A stretch of 64,000 nt of DNA, taken from the NCBI RefSeq assembly GCF_002608075.1, contig NZ_LAHA01000030.1:28426-92425 (forward strand), written 5' to 3'. Position 1 is the first letter of the stretch. Each line of letters opens with the position of its first letter. Positions 37,065 to 46,070 of the stretch are shown piece after piece. The position numbers and the translations under genes were made by a program. This DNA comes from Nostoc linckia z4 (GTDB lineage Bacteria > Cyanobacteriota > Cyanobacteriia > Cyanobacteriales > Nostocaceae). Under the pieces are notes generated by a model. The model was not told the origin of the DNA, did not search any database, and saw only the letters and a list, made by a program, of their open reading frames with translations.

Positions 37065-37946
37065 ATGAAGACAATTATCAACAAGGTTCACAATCGGATC
37101 GTAGAAAACCTTTATCGAGTCCCATTGTTAAACAATAAGGCTGAGCTTTTATATCAAGCAGCGATCGAAAAACATATTGATTATCTACCTATGATTTCGA
37201 CCGCAGATATGATTTTGGTTGAAACTCTCAAAAGTCAGGGAATAGTTTTAACTTCGTTAGCAGAGCTTTCAATTCCTTCTACTCCAGAAATGTTTCAGTC
37301 TGCACAAAGCTTGATGCCAAAAATCCCCAAAAGTATTTCTGGACAAAAGAATGAATTTATGATTCATGCTAGTTGCGAGCAAATGATGGAGCATCCAGAA
37401 ATTTTTTTTTGGGGAATTCAACAGCGTTTACTCAATATTATTGAACATTATCTTGGTTTGCCAGTAGCTTATCACGATCCTTCTTTTCGCAGAGATATTG
37501 CTAATCCAGTAGAACAAAAATCAAGGCTATGGCATCTAGATAAAGAAGACCGTAAAGTACTAAAGGTGATTGTTTATTTAAATGATGTAAATGATGATGG
37601 AGGCCCGTTTCAATATATTCCCAAATCTGATTATTCAAAAGTAGCACGCTCTCTAAGCTATAAATATCGCTACATTCGAGACAAAACCATGCGACAGATT
37701 ATACCGCCATTAAACTGGAAATCTTGTACAGGAGTTGCTGGCACTGTAATTATGGCTGACACTGCTAATGTCTTTCATCGAGGAAAGATACCTTTATATT
37801 CAGATAGATTCACAATATTTTTTGACTACACTTCGAGATCGCCAAAACACCCGTTTTATTGTAAACCTCCATTGAGAGACGAGTATTTACAAATCATCAC
37901 TCCCAAGCTTTCCCAACATCAAAGGCAATGTGTTTTTTGGCGTTAA
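37065..37946 (+). CDS. PhyH-like Fe(II)/2-oxoglutarate dioxygenase
   Basis: A 293-residue protein. The region from about 95 to 255 matches the phytanoyl-CoA dioxygenase-type cupin fold. The iron triad is visible as His157 and Asp159 in WHLDKED and His238 in VFHRGK. Arg248 (DRFTIFFDY) fits the 2-oxoglutarate carboxylate contact. The conserved NDDGGPFQYIP loop lies near residue 176. Substrates in this family include fatty acyl-CoA chains, antibiotics and osmolytes, and this one cannot be assigned. It stands alone, flanked by repeat-rich spacers, which may indicate an accessory position. Confidence 0.85.
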   Translation: MKTIINKVHNRIVENLYRVPLLNNKAELLYQAAIEKHIDYLPMISTADMILVETLKSQGIVLTSLAELSIPSTPEMFQSAQSLMPKIPKSISGQKNEFMIHASCEQMMEHPEIFFWGIQQRLLNIIEHYLGLPVAYHDPSFRRDIANPVEQKSRLWHLDKEDRKVLKVIVYLNDVNDDGGPFQYIPKSDYSKVARSLSYKYRYIRDKTMRQIIPPLNWKSCTGVAGTVIMADTANVFHRGKIPLYSDRFTIFFDYTSRSPKHPFYCKPPLRDEYLQIITPKLSQHQRQCVFWR

Positions 37947-38251
37947 AATCTGAAGCAAGTGTCGCGGATTTAACACTTGATATCTTTTTGTGTTGGCTGT
38001 TAACCATTGACAGCTAACTCACCAAAGTGTATCGAATTGTCGTTGGAATAATATAAAAATTGTTACATTTATCCTAGAGATAGATGTAACATTGTTTAAA
38101 CTACGCTACCTCCTCAGTACTGTCAACCGTAAGATTGAAAATTAGTATTTTTGTACATAAAATTAAAAATCTGAAATTAAAAATTGGTAACACTGATGGT
38201 TAGGAGTGCTAGAGTTTCAAGAAATTCATCGGAACTTTTCAGCGGGTATTC

Positions 38252-40447
38252 ATGCTGAAGAAACTACAAAAAAAGCAAATTTCCATAATTGCGGCTGCGG
38301 CGCTGTTTGCCTTTTCAGCGGGGGCAATGGTATCAGCACCAGAGATTGGCAAATCTCTGGGGCAATGGCTCAAATTTGGGAAAAATCAGGTAGAGCAAGC
38401 ATCTGACGCTAGCGTTGCTCAATCAGCTGTTTTTCCACTGATATCACAATCTCTGCCAGAACGGGCAGCAAAACTAGCTGCCATCGCCGGACAGTCGCCT
38501 TCTGTTGACCGCAATCGCGCTCGTTATCTTTTGGCGAGTGATTACATTGAAAGAACCCAAGGAAAAAAAGCTCTGGCCTTGTTGGAAGGATTAGAAAAAG
38601 ACTATCCAACCCTCGCACCTTATATTTTGCTCAAACAAGCCCAGGCAGAAGATATGCTGGGTGAGGACGGCAAAGCCTCGGATCTCAGGCGAAAAGTCCT
38701 GAAAGAGTATCCCAAAGAACCAGCCGCAGTCAAAGCGCTGTATCTAATTGCCCAACCAAAGGAACAGGAAACAGCCATCGCTCAATTTCCTTCTAATCCC
38801 TTGACTTGGGAAATAATCCGCAAACGCTTACAAGAAAATCCCAATCAACCTAAATTACAGTTGATTTTGGCAAAATACGCCTACGACCAAGCAGGTATAG
38901 TGGGCGTTTTGGATGGGTTAGTTAAACAGCCTAACCTCAAAGCCGAAGATTGGGAACTCATAGGTACAGCCTATTGGGAAAATAATCAATTTCTCAAAGC
39001 CGGGAATGCTTATGCCAAAGCACCCAAAACAGCCCGCAATCTCTACCGTACTGCACGGGGGTTACAGGTAGGGGGCAAAGATAAAGAAAAAGCCATCGCC
39101 ACATATAAACAATTGGTGCAGCAATTTCCCCAAGCAAAAGAAACTGGTACTGCACTGCTGCGATTAGCAGAAATGGCCAAAACTCCCAAAGATGGCTTGC
39201 CTTATCTTGACCAGGTAATTAGTAAATTCCCCGACCAAGCCGGTGCTGCACTGGTACAAAAAGCCAAAACTTTCCAAGCACTCAAAGATCAAAAGTCAGC
39301 TAGCTCGGCTTGGGAATTACTGTTGGGCAAATACGGTAATTCTGACGAAGCAGCAGAGTATCGCTGGAAAGTCGCCCAAGATAAAGCGAACAACAAAGAT
39401 TACATCGCTGCATGGCAATGGGCAGAACCAATTGTTACCAACAATCCCAACAGTATTTTGGCTCCAAGAGCAGGCTTTTGGGTGGGTAAATGGGCGGCTG
39501 CATTAGGAAAACAGCAAGAATCTCAAACTGCTTATGAGTATACGATTAGCCAGTTTCCCTACTCTTACTATGCATGGCGATCGGCGACGATGTTGGGGTT
39601 GAATGTCGGTAACTTTGACAACGTGCGCTCAATGAACCCAGAAGTCCTTGCACCCCAGCGTTCATTACCTCCCGCAGGTTCTGAAACTTTCAAAGAATTG
39701 TATCTGTTGGGTCAAGACCGGGATGCTTGGTTACAGTGGCAAACAGAATTTCAGAATAAACTTCAGCCAACGGTAGCAGAGCAATTTACTGAAGGCTTGA
39801 TGCAGCTGGCAAGGGGAGAAAATCTCATCGGAATTGACAAAATTTCTAAATTGGAAGACCGGGAAATACCAGCTGAACTTGCCGAATATCAAACTCTAAG
39901 CAAACAAATCTCTTATTGGCAAGCCCGTTATCCATTTCCCTATTTGCGAGAAATTGAAAAATGGTCTACTGAGCGTCAACTCAATCCTTTGCTAGTAACT
40001 GCCTTAATTCGTCAAGAGTCCAGATTTCAACCCAAAATTAAATCTGTGGCAAATGCTACTGGTTTAATGCAGTTGTTACCGAGTACAGCTCAATGGATTG
40101 CCCCACAAATTAAGTTGGATAGCAAAACAATAAATCTAGAAGATCCTAACCAAAACATCATGCTGGGTACATGGTATTTGGATCATACCCATCAGCAATA
40201 TAACAATAATTCCTTGTTAGCGATCGCCAGTTATAATGCCGGCCCTGGCAATGTCTCCAAATGGCTGCAAACTTACACTACACAAGACCCAGATGAATTT
40301 GTGGAAGACATTCCTTTTGATGAAACCAAAAATTATGTACGTCAAGTATTTGGCAATTACTGGAATTATCTCAGACTTTACAACCCTGAAATTTCCAGCA
40401 TAGTGGCAAAGTACTCGAATACACATCCGAAACTGCCGACACAGTGA
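38252..40447 (+). CDS. Soluble lytic transglycosylase, Slt70-like
   Basis: A 731-residue periplasmic enzyme that cleaves peptidoglycan glycan strands with formation of 1,6-anhydro-muramic ends. The N-terminus has a signal or anchor helix (about 9-30). Helical TPR-like repeats cover about residues 60-520 (ALLEGLEKDYPTLAPYILLK, AIAQFPSNPLTWEIIRKRL and others). The C-terminal catalytic domain carries NPLLVTALIRQESRFQPK with the catalytic Glu near residue 590, then NATGLMQLLPSTA and LLAIASYNAGPGNVSKWL. Length and domain order match the family. ATG 38252 is chosen. Confidence 0.95.
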   Translation: MLKKLQKKQISIIAAAALFAFSAGAMVSAPEIGKSLGQWLKFGKNQVEQASDASVAQSAVFPLISQSLPERAAKLAAIAGQSPSVDRNRARYLLASDYIERTQGKKALALLEGLEKDYPTLAPYILLKQAQAEDMLGEDGKASDLRRKVLKEYPKEPAAVKALYLIAQPKEQETAIAQFPSNPLTWEIIRKRLQENPNQPKLQLILAKYAYDQAGIVGVLDGLVKQPNLKAEDWELIGTAYWENNQFLKAGNAYAKAPKTARNLYRTARGLQVGGKDKEKAIATYKQLVQQFPQAKETGTALLRLAEMAKTPKDGLPYLDQVISKFPDQAGAALVQKAKTFQALKDQKSASSAWELLLGKYGNSDEAAEYRWKVAQDKANNKDYIAAWQWAEPIVTNNPNSILAPRAGFWVGKWAAALGKQQESQTAYEYTISQFPYSYYAWRSATMLGLNVGNFDNVRSMNPEVLAPQRSLPPAGSETFKELYLLGQDRDAWLQWQTEFQNKLQPTVAEQFTEGLMQLARGENLIGIDKISKLEDREIPAELAEYQTLSKQISYWQARYPFPYLREIEKWSTERQLNPLLVTALIRQESRFQPKIKSVANATGLMQLLPSTAQWIAPQIKLDSKTINLEDPNQNIMLGTWYLDHTHQQYNNNSLLAIASYNAGPGNVSKWLQTYTTQDPDEFVEDIPFDETKNYVRQVFGNYWNYLRLYNPEISSIVAKYSNTHPKLPTQ

Positions 40448-40468
40448 AATGGGGGACTGGGGAGATGA

Positions 40469-40558
40469 GGGAAAGGGGAAAAGGTTAAAGGTTAAAGGGA
40501 AAAGGAATAAATTTAATCTTTCCCCTTTTCCCCTTTTCCCCTTTCCCCTTTCCCATGC
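40469..40558. repeat. Polypurine/polypyrimidine hairpin element, copy 1
   Basis: A purine-rich arm of GGGGAAAAGG and TTAAAGG units runs into AATAAATTTAATC and then a pyrimidine arm of CTTTTCCCC units, so the strand can fold on itself. Copies with the same core lie at 49391-49490, 50930-51022, 59405-59490 and 62365-62472. Confidence 0.7.
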
Positions 40559-40572
40559 CCCATGCCCAATAT

Positions 40573-41424
40573 TCAATACTCAAAAACTTCAAGGGACATT
40601 AGACCTTCAGCTACTTTGGTGACGGAGCCGGTCATGGTAACTGTAAAATCATCACTGATGGCGATCGCAATTTGTCCTCCTGGCATGTGAACTGTAATTT
40701 CTGAATCACACAAGTTCAATTTGTGGGCAACAGCCGCCGCAGCACTGCTACTACTGCCAGATGCTAAGGTGTAACCTGCTCCTCTTTCCCAAATCTCAAT
40801 TTGAATATTTTGCCGATCTTTAACTTTCATAAACTGAACGTTGGTACGGTTGGGAAAGTAAGGATGAATTTCTAGCAAAGAACCATACTGTTTAGCAATT
40901 TCGGGTGTGACTTCCGGTAGCTGAATAACGCAGTGTGGATTTCCAATGGTGGCTGCACAAAAGCTAAAAATTTGGTCGGCGACGGTAATACTTTCTTGGA
41001 GAACTTCTCTTGAGTCTCCTGTCACGGGAATTTTTTCACTTTGAAAGCTTACACGACCCATTTCTACTCGAACACTTCTACCCGATTCGGTAACCCGCCC
41101 TTGGACTCGCCCGCCAAGGGTGTCAATTTCAAATTCTTCTTCTTGAACAATTTGGTTATCCCACAAATAGCGACAAAAGATTCTCAAACCGTTACCACTT
41201 TTTTCTGCCTCACTACCATCTGGATTAAAAATCCGCAATCCAAATTTCGCATTTTTGGCTGGTAAGGGGCCAAACAGAATACCATCTGAGCCAATGCCAA
41301 AATTTCGATGGCAAATTCGCTGAATTTTTTCTGGGGTTAATTCAAATGCTAAATTTTCAGGAGAAATAACTAAATAATCATTTCCGAGAGCATGATACTT
41401 AGAGTATTTAACTTGAGCAAACAT
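40573..41424 (-). CDS. Diaminopimelate epimerase-family protein lacking both catalytic Cys
   Basis: DapF-fold protein of 283 residues from ATG 41424 (an in-frame ATG at 41442 is less likely). Family landmarks are present: YHALGNDYLVI, FNPDGSEAE, GNPHCVIQ and WERGAGYTLASG. Canonical DapF interconverts LL- and meso-diaminopimelate with two cysteines, in CGNG and in ACG. Here the first is Ser76 (AEKSGNGLR) and the second is Ser222 (LASGSSSSAA). Both codons are clear (AGT, TCT). It is therefore a paralogue with altered chemistry or a non-enzymatic role, and a separate true dapF is expected elsewhere in the genome. Calling it dapF by similarity alone would be misleading. Confidence 0.88.
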   Translation of the reverse strand: MFAQVKYSKYHALGNDYLVISPENLAFELTPEKIQRICHRNFGIGSDGILFGPLPAKNAKFGLRIFNPDGSEAEKSGNGLRIFCRYLWDNQIVQEEEFEIDTLGGRVQGRVTESGRSVRVEMGRVSFQSEKIPVTGDSREVLQESITVADQIFSFCAATIGNPHCVIQLPEVTPEIAKQYGSLLEIHPYFPNRTNVQFMKVKDRQNIQIEIWERGAGYTLASGSSSSAAAAVAHKLNLCDSEITVHMPGGQIAIAISDDFTVTMTGSVTKVAEGLMSLEVFEY

Positions 41425-41742
41425 AGTAGATATCTTAAACAATAGATATCTTAAGGGAATTACAGCAGAATTTAGTATGGACTACGCTAAAAAAAAGTCA
41501 GAATTAGACTTGTTCTTGCACATACCAAACATGACCACCGGATGCAGCGTAATTTCCTACAAAGTCAAGTTGGCGATCGCATTAAATCACATTAATTATA
41601 AAAAGTAATATTAGACACATTTTATCTGGTAATATTAACGATCCTGACTTTGGTCATTGAAAGAATCAATCATGGGATCGCTTGCTCTATCGTTCACAAT
41701 TTGTTACAAAAGTACAAAGAACTTCTAGAGACTAAAAACCAC
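41425..41742. other. Divergent spacer upstream of the DapF-like and DUF2993 genes
   Basis: About 318 bp, probably with promoters for both directions. A perfect AGATATCTTAA-type dyad (AGATATCTTAAACAATAGATATCT, seen as two AGATATCT copies near 41427 and 41444) lies just upstream of the DapF-like start and could be an operator. A HIP1-like site lies near 41575. An in-frame upstream TTG at 41650 would lengthen the DUF2993 protein by 31 residues. Confidence 0.45.
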
Positions 41743-42537
41743 ATGTTCGGCGGACTTACTGGTTTACAAAATCCTAAAGGCACAGATTGGGGAGAGCAGA
41801 TGCTCAACACAGTCGCCAGCCAAACGATTCGCCACTTGTTTACTCAAAGCGAGTCAGTAGAAGTCTTTGTGCGCTGTTATCCTTCTAGCAAACTGTTGCA
41901 AGGCAGCATTGATAGCTTCAAAATGAGCGGTCGGGGCTTATTAATCCGCAAAGATTTTGCGGTGGAGGAGATGTCATTTGAAACCGATGCGGTGTCTATT
42001 GATTTCGGCTCAGTTTTAAGTGGCAAACTTACCCTCAAACAACCTACTCAGGCAGTCGCTCAGGTAATCTTGTCAGAAGCAGGCATTAACCATGCTTTCA
42101 AAGCTGAATTAGTGAAAAAGCGTTTGCTTAACCTCACTGTACCATCTTTAACAGCATTATCTGGCGGTCAACCTGTTTCCTTTACCGAAGTCCAGGTACA
42201 GCTATTACCGGGAAATCAGTTGCAGCTGGAAGCCAAAGCAGATTTAAATAATGGCGAACTTGTACCTTTAAGTATGACTCTCACCATCGGTATTGAAAAG
42301 CGGCGGCGAGTTTCCTTTAAAGACCCAAAAATTCAGATCGAACGAGTGCCAGAAGCACAACGCGAAATTTCCCAAACCTTGAGCTTAGCACTGGTGGAAA
42401 TTTTGGATAATATGGTTGACTTAGACAGATTTGACCTTGATGGAGTGAAGATGCGACTCAACCGATTAGAAACCGAAGGTCAAAAACTAATTTTCAGTGG
42501 ATATGCTGAAATAGAGCGAATTCCACGTAACTCTTAA
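41743..42537 (+). CDS. DUF2993 (LmeA-like) lipid-binding family protein
   Basis: A 264-residue protein from ATG 41743 (MFGGLTGLQNPKGTDWGEQ); a TTG 93 bases upstream would add 31 residues but gives an atypical start. Blocks include SVEVFVRCYPSSKLLQG, the repeated beta-strand section around VSIDFGSVLSGKLTLK, and DLDRFDLDGVKMRLNRLE near the C-terminus. DUF2993 proteins form an elongated beta-sheet half-pipe that binds lipids; LmeA of mycobacteria is the best known. No membrane helix or signal is obvious. Its role in cyanobacteria is unknown. Confidence 0.85.
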   Translation: MFGGLTGLQNPKGTDWGEQMLNTVASQTIRHLFTQSESVEVFVRCYPSSKLLQGSIDSFKMSGRGLLIRKDFAVEEMSFETDAVSIDFGSVLSGKLTLKQPTQAVAQVILSEAGINHAFKAELVKKRLLNLTVPSLTALSGGQPVSFTEVQVQLLPGNQLQLEAKADLNNGELVPLSMTLTIGIEKRRRVSFKDPKIQIERVPEAQREISQTLSLALVEILDNMVDLDRFDLDGVKMRLNRLETEGQKLIFSGYAEIERIPRNS

Positions 42538-42610
42538 GTGATTATTTGGAGTTTGATAGCCAAAATGTTTATAGCAGAATTATATAAATTTTAAACTAGT
42601 AGGAATCGTC

Positions 42611-42640
42611 ATTGGGCATGGGGCATGGGGCATGGGGCAG
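42611..42640. repeat. GGGCATG heptamer array
   Basis: Three to four head-to-tail units of GGGCATG preceded by a GGGCATT-type unit. It lies just upstream of the second MITE-like element. Confidence 0.85.
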
Positions 42641-42676
42641 AGGGGAAAAACTTATCTCCCCTGCTCCCCTGTTCCC

Positions 42677-42876
42677 CAGTACGGTTAGGATAAGCAGTAT
42701 GAACTTCCCTTGTAGTCTGGGACAAGGTTAAGGCGTAAGGGGTAAAGCATGTATTTGAAACCTTTTCCCTTTCCCCTTTCCCCTTTCCCCTTTTCCCTTT
42801 CCCCTTTCCCCTTTTCCCTTTTCCCTTTCCCCTTTCCCCTTTCCCCTTCCCCCTTCCCCTTTCCCCGAACCGTATT
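42677..42876. mobile_element. Second, diverged copy of the CCAATACGGTT element
   Basis: The left end CAGTACGGTTAGGATAAGCAG and right end CCGAACCGTATT match the element at 27191-27374, including the internal GCAGTATGAACT, CTTGT-GTCTGGG and ATGTATTTGAAACC blocks. The left end differs by two bases and no clean target duplication remains. The right part has expanded into CCCTTTCC/CCCTTTTC tracts. Confidence 0.65.
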
Positions 42877-42926
42877 ACCCTGCTCCCTTGTCTCCCTAGC
42901 TATAAATCTTGTTGAATACGAAAAAT

Positions 42927-42957
42927 AAAAGGGCCACAACATTGTTATGACCCTTTT
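42927..42957 (-). terminator. Hairpin terminator of the UDP-glucose dehydrogenase gene
   Basis: Fifteen-base arms AAAAGGGCCACAACA and TGTTATGACCCTTTT pair with two mismatches. On the minus strand the stem is followed by ATTTTT, 85 bp after the stop of the dehydrogenase gene. On the plus strand it also ends in T, so it may work both ways. Confidence 0.7.
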
Positions 42958-43041
42958 GATTTAAAAAAGCTAGAAATTTCAAATTCAATCTCGCAAAATA
43001 GAGAATTCACAATTCTCTATTCTGATTTCTGGCAAAATGCT

Positions 43042-44430
43042 TTATCTTCCAATTCCTACATATTGGAATCCAGCCCGCACCATTACTTCGGGGTCGAGGA
43101 AGTTACGACCATCAATAATTACGGGGTGAGCCATCAATTTTGCCATCTTCAGGTAGTCGAGAGTGCTGAACTGTTTCCATTCGGTGACGAGTACTAAAGC
43201 ATCGCAGCCGTCGGCTAATCTTTCAGCGTCGGTTTCTACTAACACGCCAGAAAGGCCATGACGCATACCTGTTTGAGAAACAATAGGGTCGTAGGCTTTG
43301 ACTTTAGCTCCTAGTCGGTTGAGTTGTTCAATTAAGTTGAGGGCTGGAGCATCGCGCATATCATCGGTATCAGGCTTAAAGGTGAGACCGAGTAGCCCAA
43401 CAGTTTTGCCTTTGAGGATTTTCAGGACTTGTTGCAGTTTTTCGAGAGCAATTAAACGTTGGCGGTCGTTGACGTTGACTGCGGATTTGAGCAATTCTGC
43501 TTCATAGCCATAGTCGTCAGCTGTATGAATGAGGGCGGAGACATCTTTGGGGAAGCAAGAACCACCCCAACCAATACCGGCTTGTAAAAATTTGTTACCA
43601 ATGCGGGAGTCTAGACCGATACCTTTAGCAACTTGGGTAACATCAGCACCAACGCGATCGCAAATGTTAGCAACTTCATTGATAAAACTAATCTTAGTGG
43701 CCAAAAAGGCATTAGCGGCGTATTTGATCATTTCCGCTGAACTGAGGTCTGTTGCCAGAATTGGTACTGGAGGTAAGGATGGATCGGCTGCGTATTTGCG
43801 TTCTACAATTGGGGCATACAGTTGTTCCATTAAGGCTATTGCTCTGGGACTGTTGCCTCCTAGTACAATGCGATCGGGGTTGAAGGTGTCGTAAACTGCT
43901 GAACCTTCACGCAAAAATTCTGGATTGCTGACGACATCAAACTCGGCGACAAACTCAGGTGATTTTTCTTCAGATACGCCACCTGCGGCTACCAAAGTTT
44001 TCTGCCGTTCAGCGATACCGTCTAGAACAATCATCCGCACCCAGTCACCTGAACCAATGGGTACTGTTGATTTATTCACAATGACTTTGTAGCCATTGTT
44101 GAGGTTTGTCCCAATACCACGGGCCACAGCTTCAACATAACGAGTATCGCTCTCACCAGTTGGTAAAGGTGGTGTTCCTACAGCAATAAACAGAATTTCT
44201 CCGTGGGCGACTCCCGCAGCCAAATCGCTGGTGAAATGAATTTTATCTGCTTGAATAGCAGACTGCATGATTTCTGAAAGTCCCGGTTCAAAAATCGGAG
44301 ACTGACCAGATTTCATTAATTTGACTTTTTCTTCGTTGTTGTCTACGCAAATGACATCATGCCCAATATGAGCTAAGCAAGCACCTGTAACTAAACCGAC
44401 GTAACCAGTACCAATTACGCAAACACGCAT
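43042..44430 (-). CDS. UDP-glucose 6-dehydrogenase
   Basis: Oxidises UDP-glucose to UDP-glucuronate with two NAD+, in the cytoplasm. The 462-residue protein has the N-terminal NAD motif VIGTGYVGLVTGACLAHIG, a conserved NPEFLREGSA block, the catalytic Cys in GIGWGGSCFPKD near residue 260, and the C-terminal domain with GLTFKPDTDDMRDAP. It lies 149 bp downstream of the UDP-glucuronate decarboxylase gene on the same strand; the two catalyse consecutive steps to UDP-xylose. The products can feed polysaccharides such as the one made at 5136-21258. Confidence 0.96.
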   Translation of the reverse strand: MRVCVIGTGYVGLVTGACLAHIGHDVICVDNNEEKVKLMKSGQSPIFEPGLSEIMQSAIQADKIHFTSDLAAGVAHGEILFIAVGTPPLPTGESDTRYVEAVARGIGTNLNNGYKVIVNKSTVPIGSGDWVRMIVLDGIAERQKTLVAAGGVSEEKSPEFVAEFDVVSNPEFLREGSAVYDTFNPDRIVLGGNSPRAIALMEQLYAPIVERKYAADPSLPPVPILATDLSSAEMIKYAANAFLATKISFINEVANICDRVGADVTQVAKGIGLDSRIGNKFLQAGIGWGGSCFPKDVSALIHTADDYGYEAELLKSAVNVNDRQRLIALEKLQQVLKILKGKTVGLLGLTFKPDTDDMRDAPALNLIEQLNRLGAKVKAYDPIVSQTGMRHGLSGVLVETDAERLADGCDALVLVTEWKQFSTLDYLKMAKLMAHPVIIDGRNFLDPEVMVRAGFQYVGIGR

Positions 44431-44579
44431 TTTTAACTCCTCGCTTAATTCAGCGTTAGTTTAACAAAAGAAATAGTCAATATGACACTTATACACCGAG
44501 AGGAAACACAGCCACTTAAAGTACCGGCTACCAAATAGGATAAGCTTGCAGGAAACTTGAGAGCAAGACTAGGTGCTGC

Positions 44580-45530
44580 TCATGAGGCTGAATTTTTAGC
44601 ATCGCTGTTCATGCGATCGCGGAAATCTTCTATTGTTAGTTTTAACCCCTCTTGCAAAGGAATGGTAGGTTCCCAATTTAACCAAGTTTTCGCCTTTGTA
44701 ATATCGGGTTGGCGACGCCGGGGGTCGTCGGAAGGTAGCGGCTCGAATTTAATCTGTGCATCTGGGTTAATCATGTTTTGCACAGCTTGTGCCAATTGTA
44801 AAATTGTATACTCTCCTGGATTACCCAAATTTACTGGGCCGACATAATCGCCGTTCATCAGGCGAATAAATCCTTCCACCAAATCGGAAACGTAGCAAAA
44901 ACTCCGGGTTTGCGAACCATCTCCATAAACCGTTAAAGGAGTACCTCGCAAGGCTTGAACTATAAAGTTACTCACTACCCGACCATCATTTTCTAACATT
45001 CTCGGCCCGTATGTATTAAATATCCGAGCAACTCGAATATCAACTTTATTTTGCCTGTAATAATCAAATGCTAGAGTTTCAGCGATTCTTTTACCTTCGT
45101 CGTAACAAGAACGTATACCAATGGGATTAACACTACCTCTGTATTCTTCGGTTTGGGGATGAATTTCTGGATCTCCGTATACTTCGCTAGTTGATGCTAA
45201 GAAAAACCTAGCTTTCACGCGCTTGGCCAGCCCCAACATATTCAGCGTTCCCATCACGTTAGTTTTAACGGTTTTTACTGGGTTGTATTGATAATGTACT
45301 GGAGAAGCAGGACAAGCTAAATGATAAATTTGATCGACTTCTAGGCGAATTGGTTCGGTAATATCGTGGCGAATTAATTCAAAGTACGGATGACCTAACC
45401 ATTTAAGAATGTTACGTTTATGACCTGTATAAAAATTATCTAAGCATATTATTTCATGCCCTTCGTTCATTAGTCGGTCGATGAGATGGGAACCAATAAA
45501 CCCAGCACCGCCCGTCACCAAAATTCTCAT
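44580..45530 (-). CDS. UDP-glucuronate decarboxylase (UDP-xylose synthase)
   Basis: Extended SDR enzyme, 316 residues, converting UDP-glucuronate to UDP-xylose. It has the NAD motif ILVTGGAGFIGSHLIDRL, the sugar-family hallmark LDNFYTGHKRNI, the DITEPI and PASPVHYQ blocks diagnostic of UXS, the catalytic Tyr/Lys in CYDEGKR, and RIFNTYGPRM. Directly upstream of the UDP-glucose dehydrogenase gene on the same strand, it completes a two-step route from UDP-glucose. A UDP-4-keto product is an alternative for some relatives, but the UXS blocks favour xylose. Confidence 0.93.
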   Translation of the reverse strand: MRILVTGGAGFIGSHLIDRLMNEGHEIICLDNFYTGHKRNILKWLGHPYFELIRHDITEPIRLEVDQIYHLACPASPVHYQYNPVKTVKTNVMGTLNMLGLAKRVKARFFLASTSEVYGDPEIHPQTEEYRGSVNPIGIRSCYDEGKRIAETLAFDYYRQNKVDIRVARIFNTYGPRMLENDGRVVSNFIVQALRGTPLTVYGDGSQTRSFCYVSDLVEGFIRLMNGDYVGPVNLGNPGEYTILQLAQAVQNMINPDAQIKFEPLPSDDPRRRQPDITKAKTWLNWEPTIPLQEGLKLTIEDFRDRMNSDAKNSAS

Positions 45531-45783
45531 AGTTTCCCAATTACTTACAAATATTTTCAGTAGCTATTGCACTTATCTTTTAGGTTACCCAGCTTGGGCA
45601 CAAAAATACAGAACTAAAAATGAGCAACCCCTAATCAAAAACTGTTTAAGGTTGTACTTTTGTTATGTTTTAACCTACTTTGTTAACAATTTAACCAGCA
45701 AAATAACAAACATTGTCTAACAGTTGTTGTCTTTTACCTAAAGTTCATCAAATCTTCAATAATATAAAATGTTTTTACTGCAC

Positions 45784-45889
45784 GGGTAACTCCAAAAAAT
45801 AAATTATTCCGCTTGGGGTCGTTGACTACTGACTGTCAACGGTCAACGGTCAACAGTCTTCTGTGAAATATTTTTTACTTGGAAGTCCC
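45784..45889 (+). mobile_element. Dispersed GACTGTT-core element, copy 2
   Basis: Begins GGGTAACTCCAAAAAATAAA and ends TTACTTGGAAGTCCC. It is nearly identical to copy 1 at 36898-37011 in both end blocks, while the hairpin middle differs in number and order of GTCAACGGT units. Confidence 0.7.
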
Positions 45890-45959
45890 TAACCATTAGA
45901 GTCGATTCATTTATTGCCAAGACGAAGAGTGTGGCGAAAATTAGTTCTTCTTAGCCATT

Positions 45960-46026
45960 CAGACTGTTGACTGTTGACGGTTCACAGTTAACAGTCTTGT
46001 ATGGAATATTTTTTTACTTCCAAGTT
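45960..46026 (+). mobile_element. Dispersed GACTGTT-core element, partial copy 3
   Basis: Only the hairpin core (GACTGTTGACTGTTGACGG / AACAGTC) and the right end (GGAATATTTTTTTACTTCCAAG) are present. The left end is missing. Confidence 0.6.
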
Positions 46027-46070
46027 CTTTACCAGGGTATGCCATCACAGCCCCAGTCTTTTGATTTACA

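Larger units (their letters stand above)
45531..46070. other. Spacer with two copies of the GACTGTT-core element
   Basis: 540 bp without a gene. It holds a full element (45784-45889) and a partial one (45960-46026), separated by 70 bp. The promoter of the decarboxylase gene should lie near 45531-45600. Confidence 0.6.
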
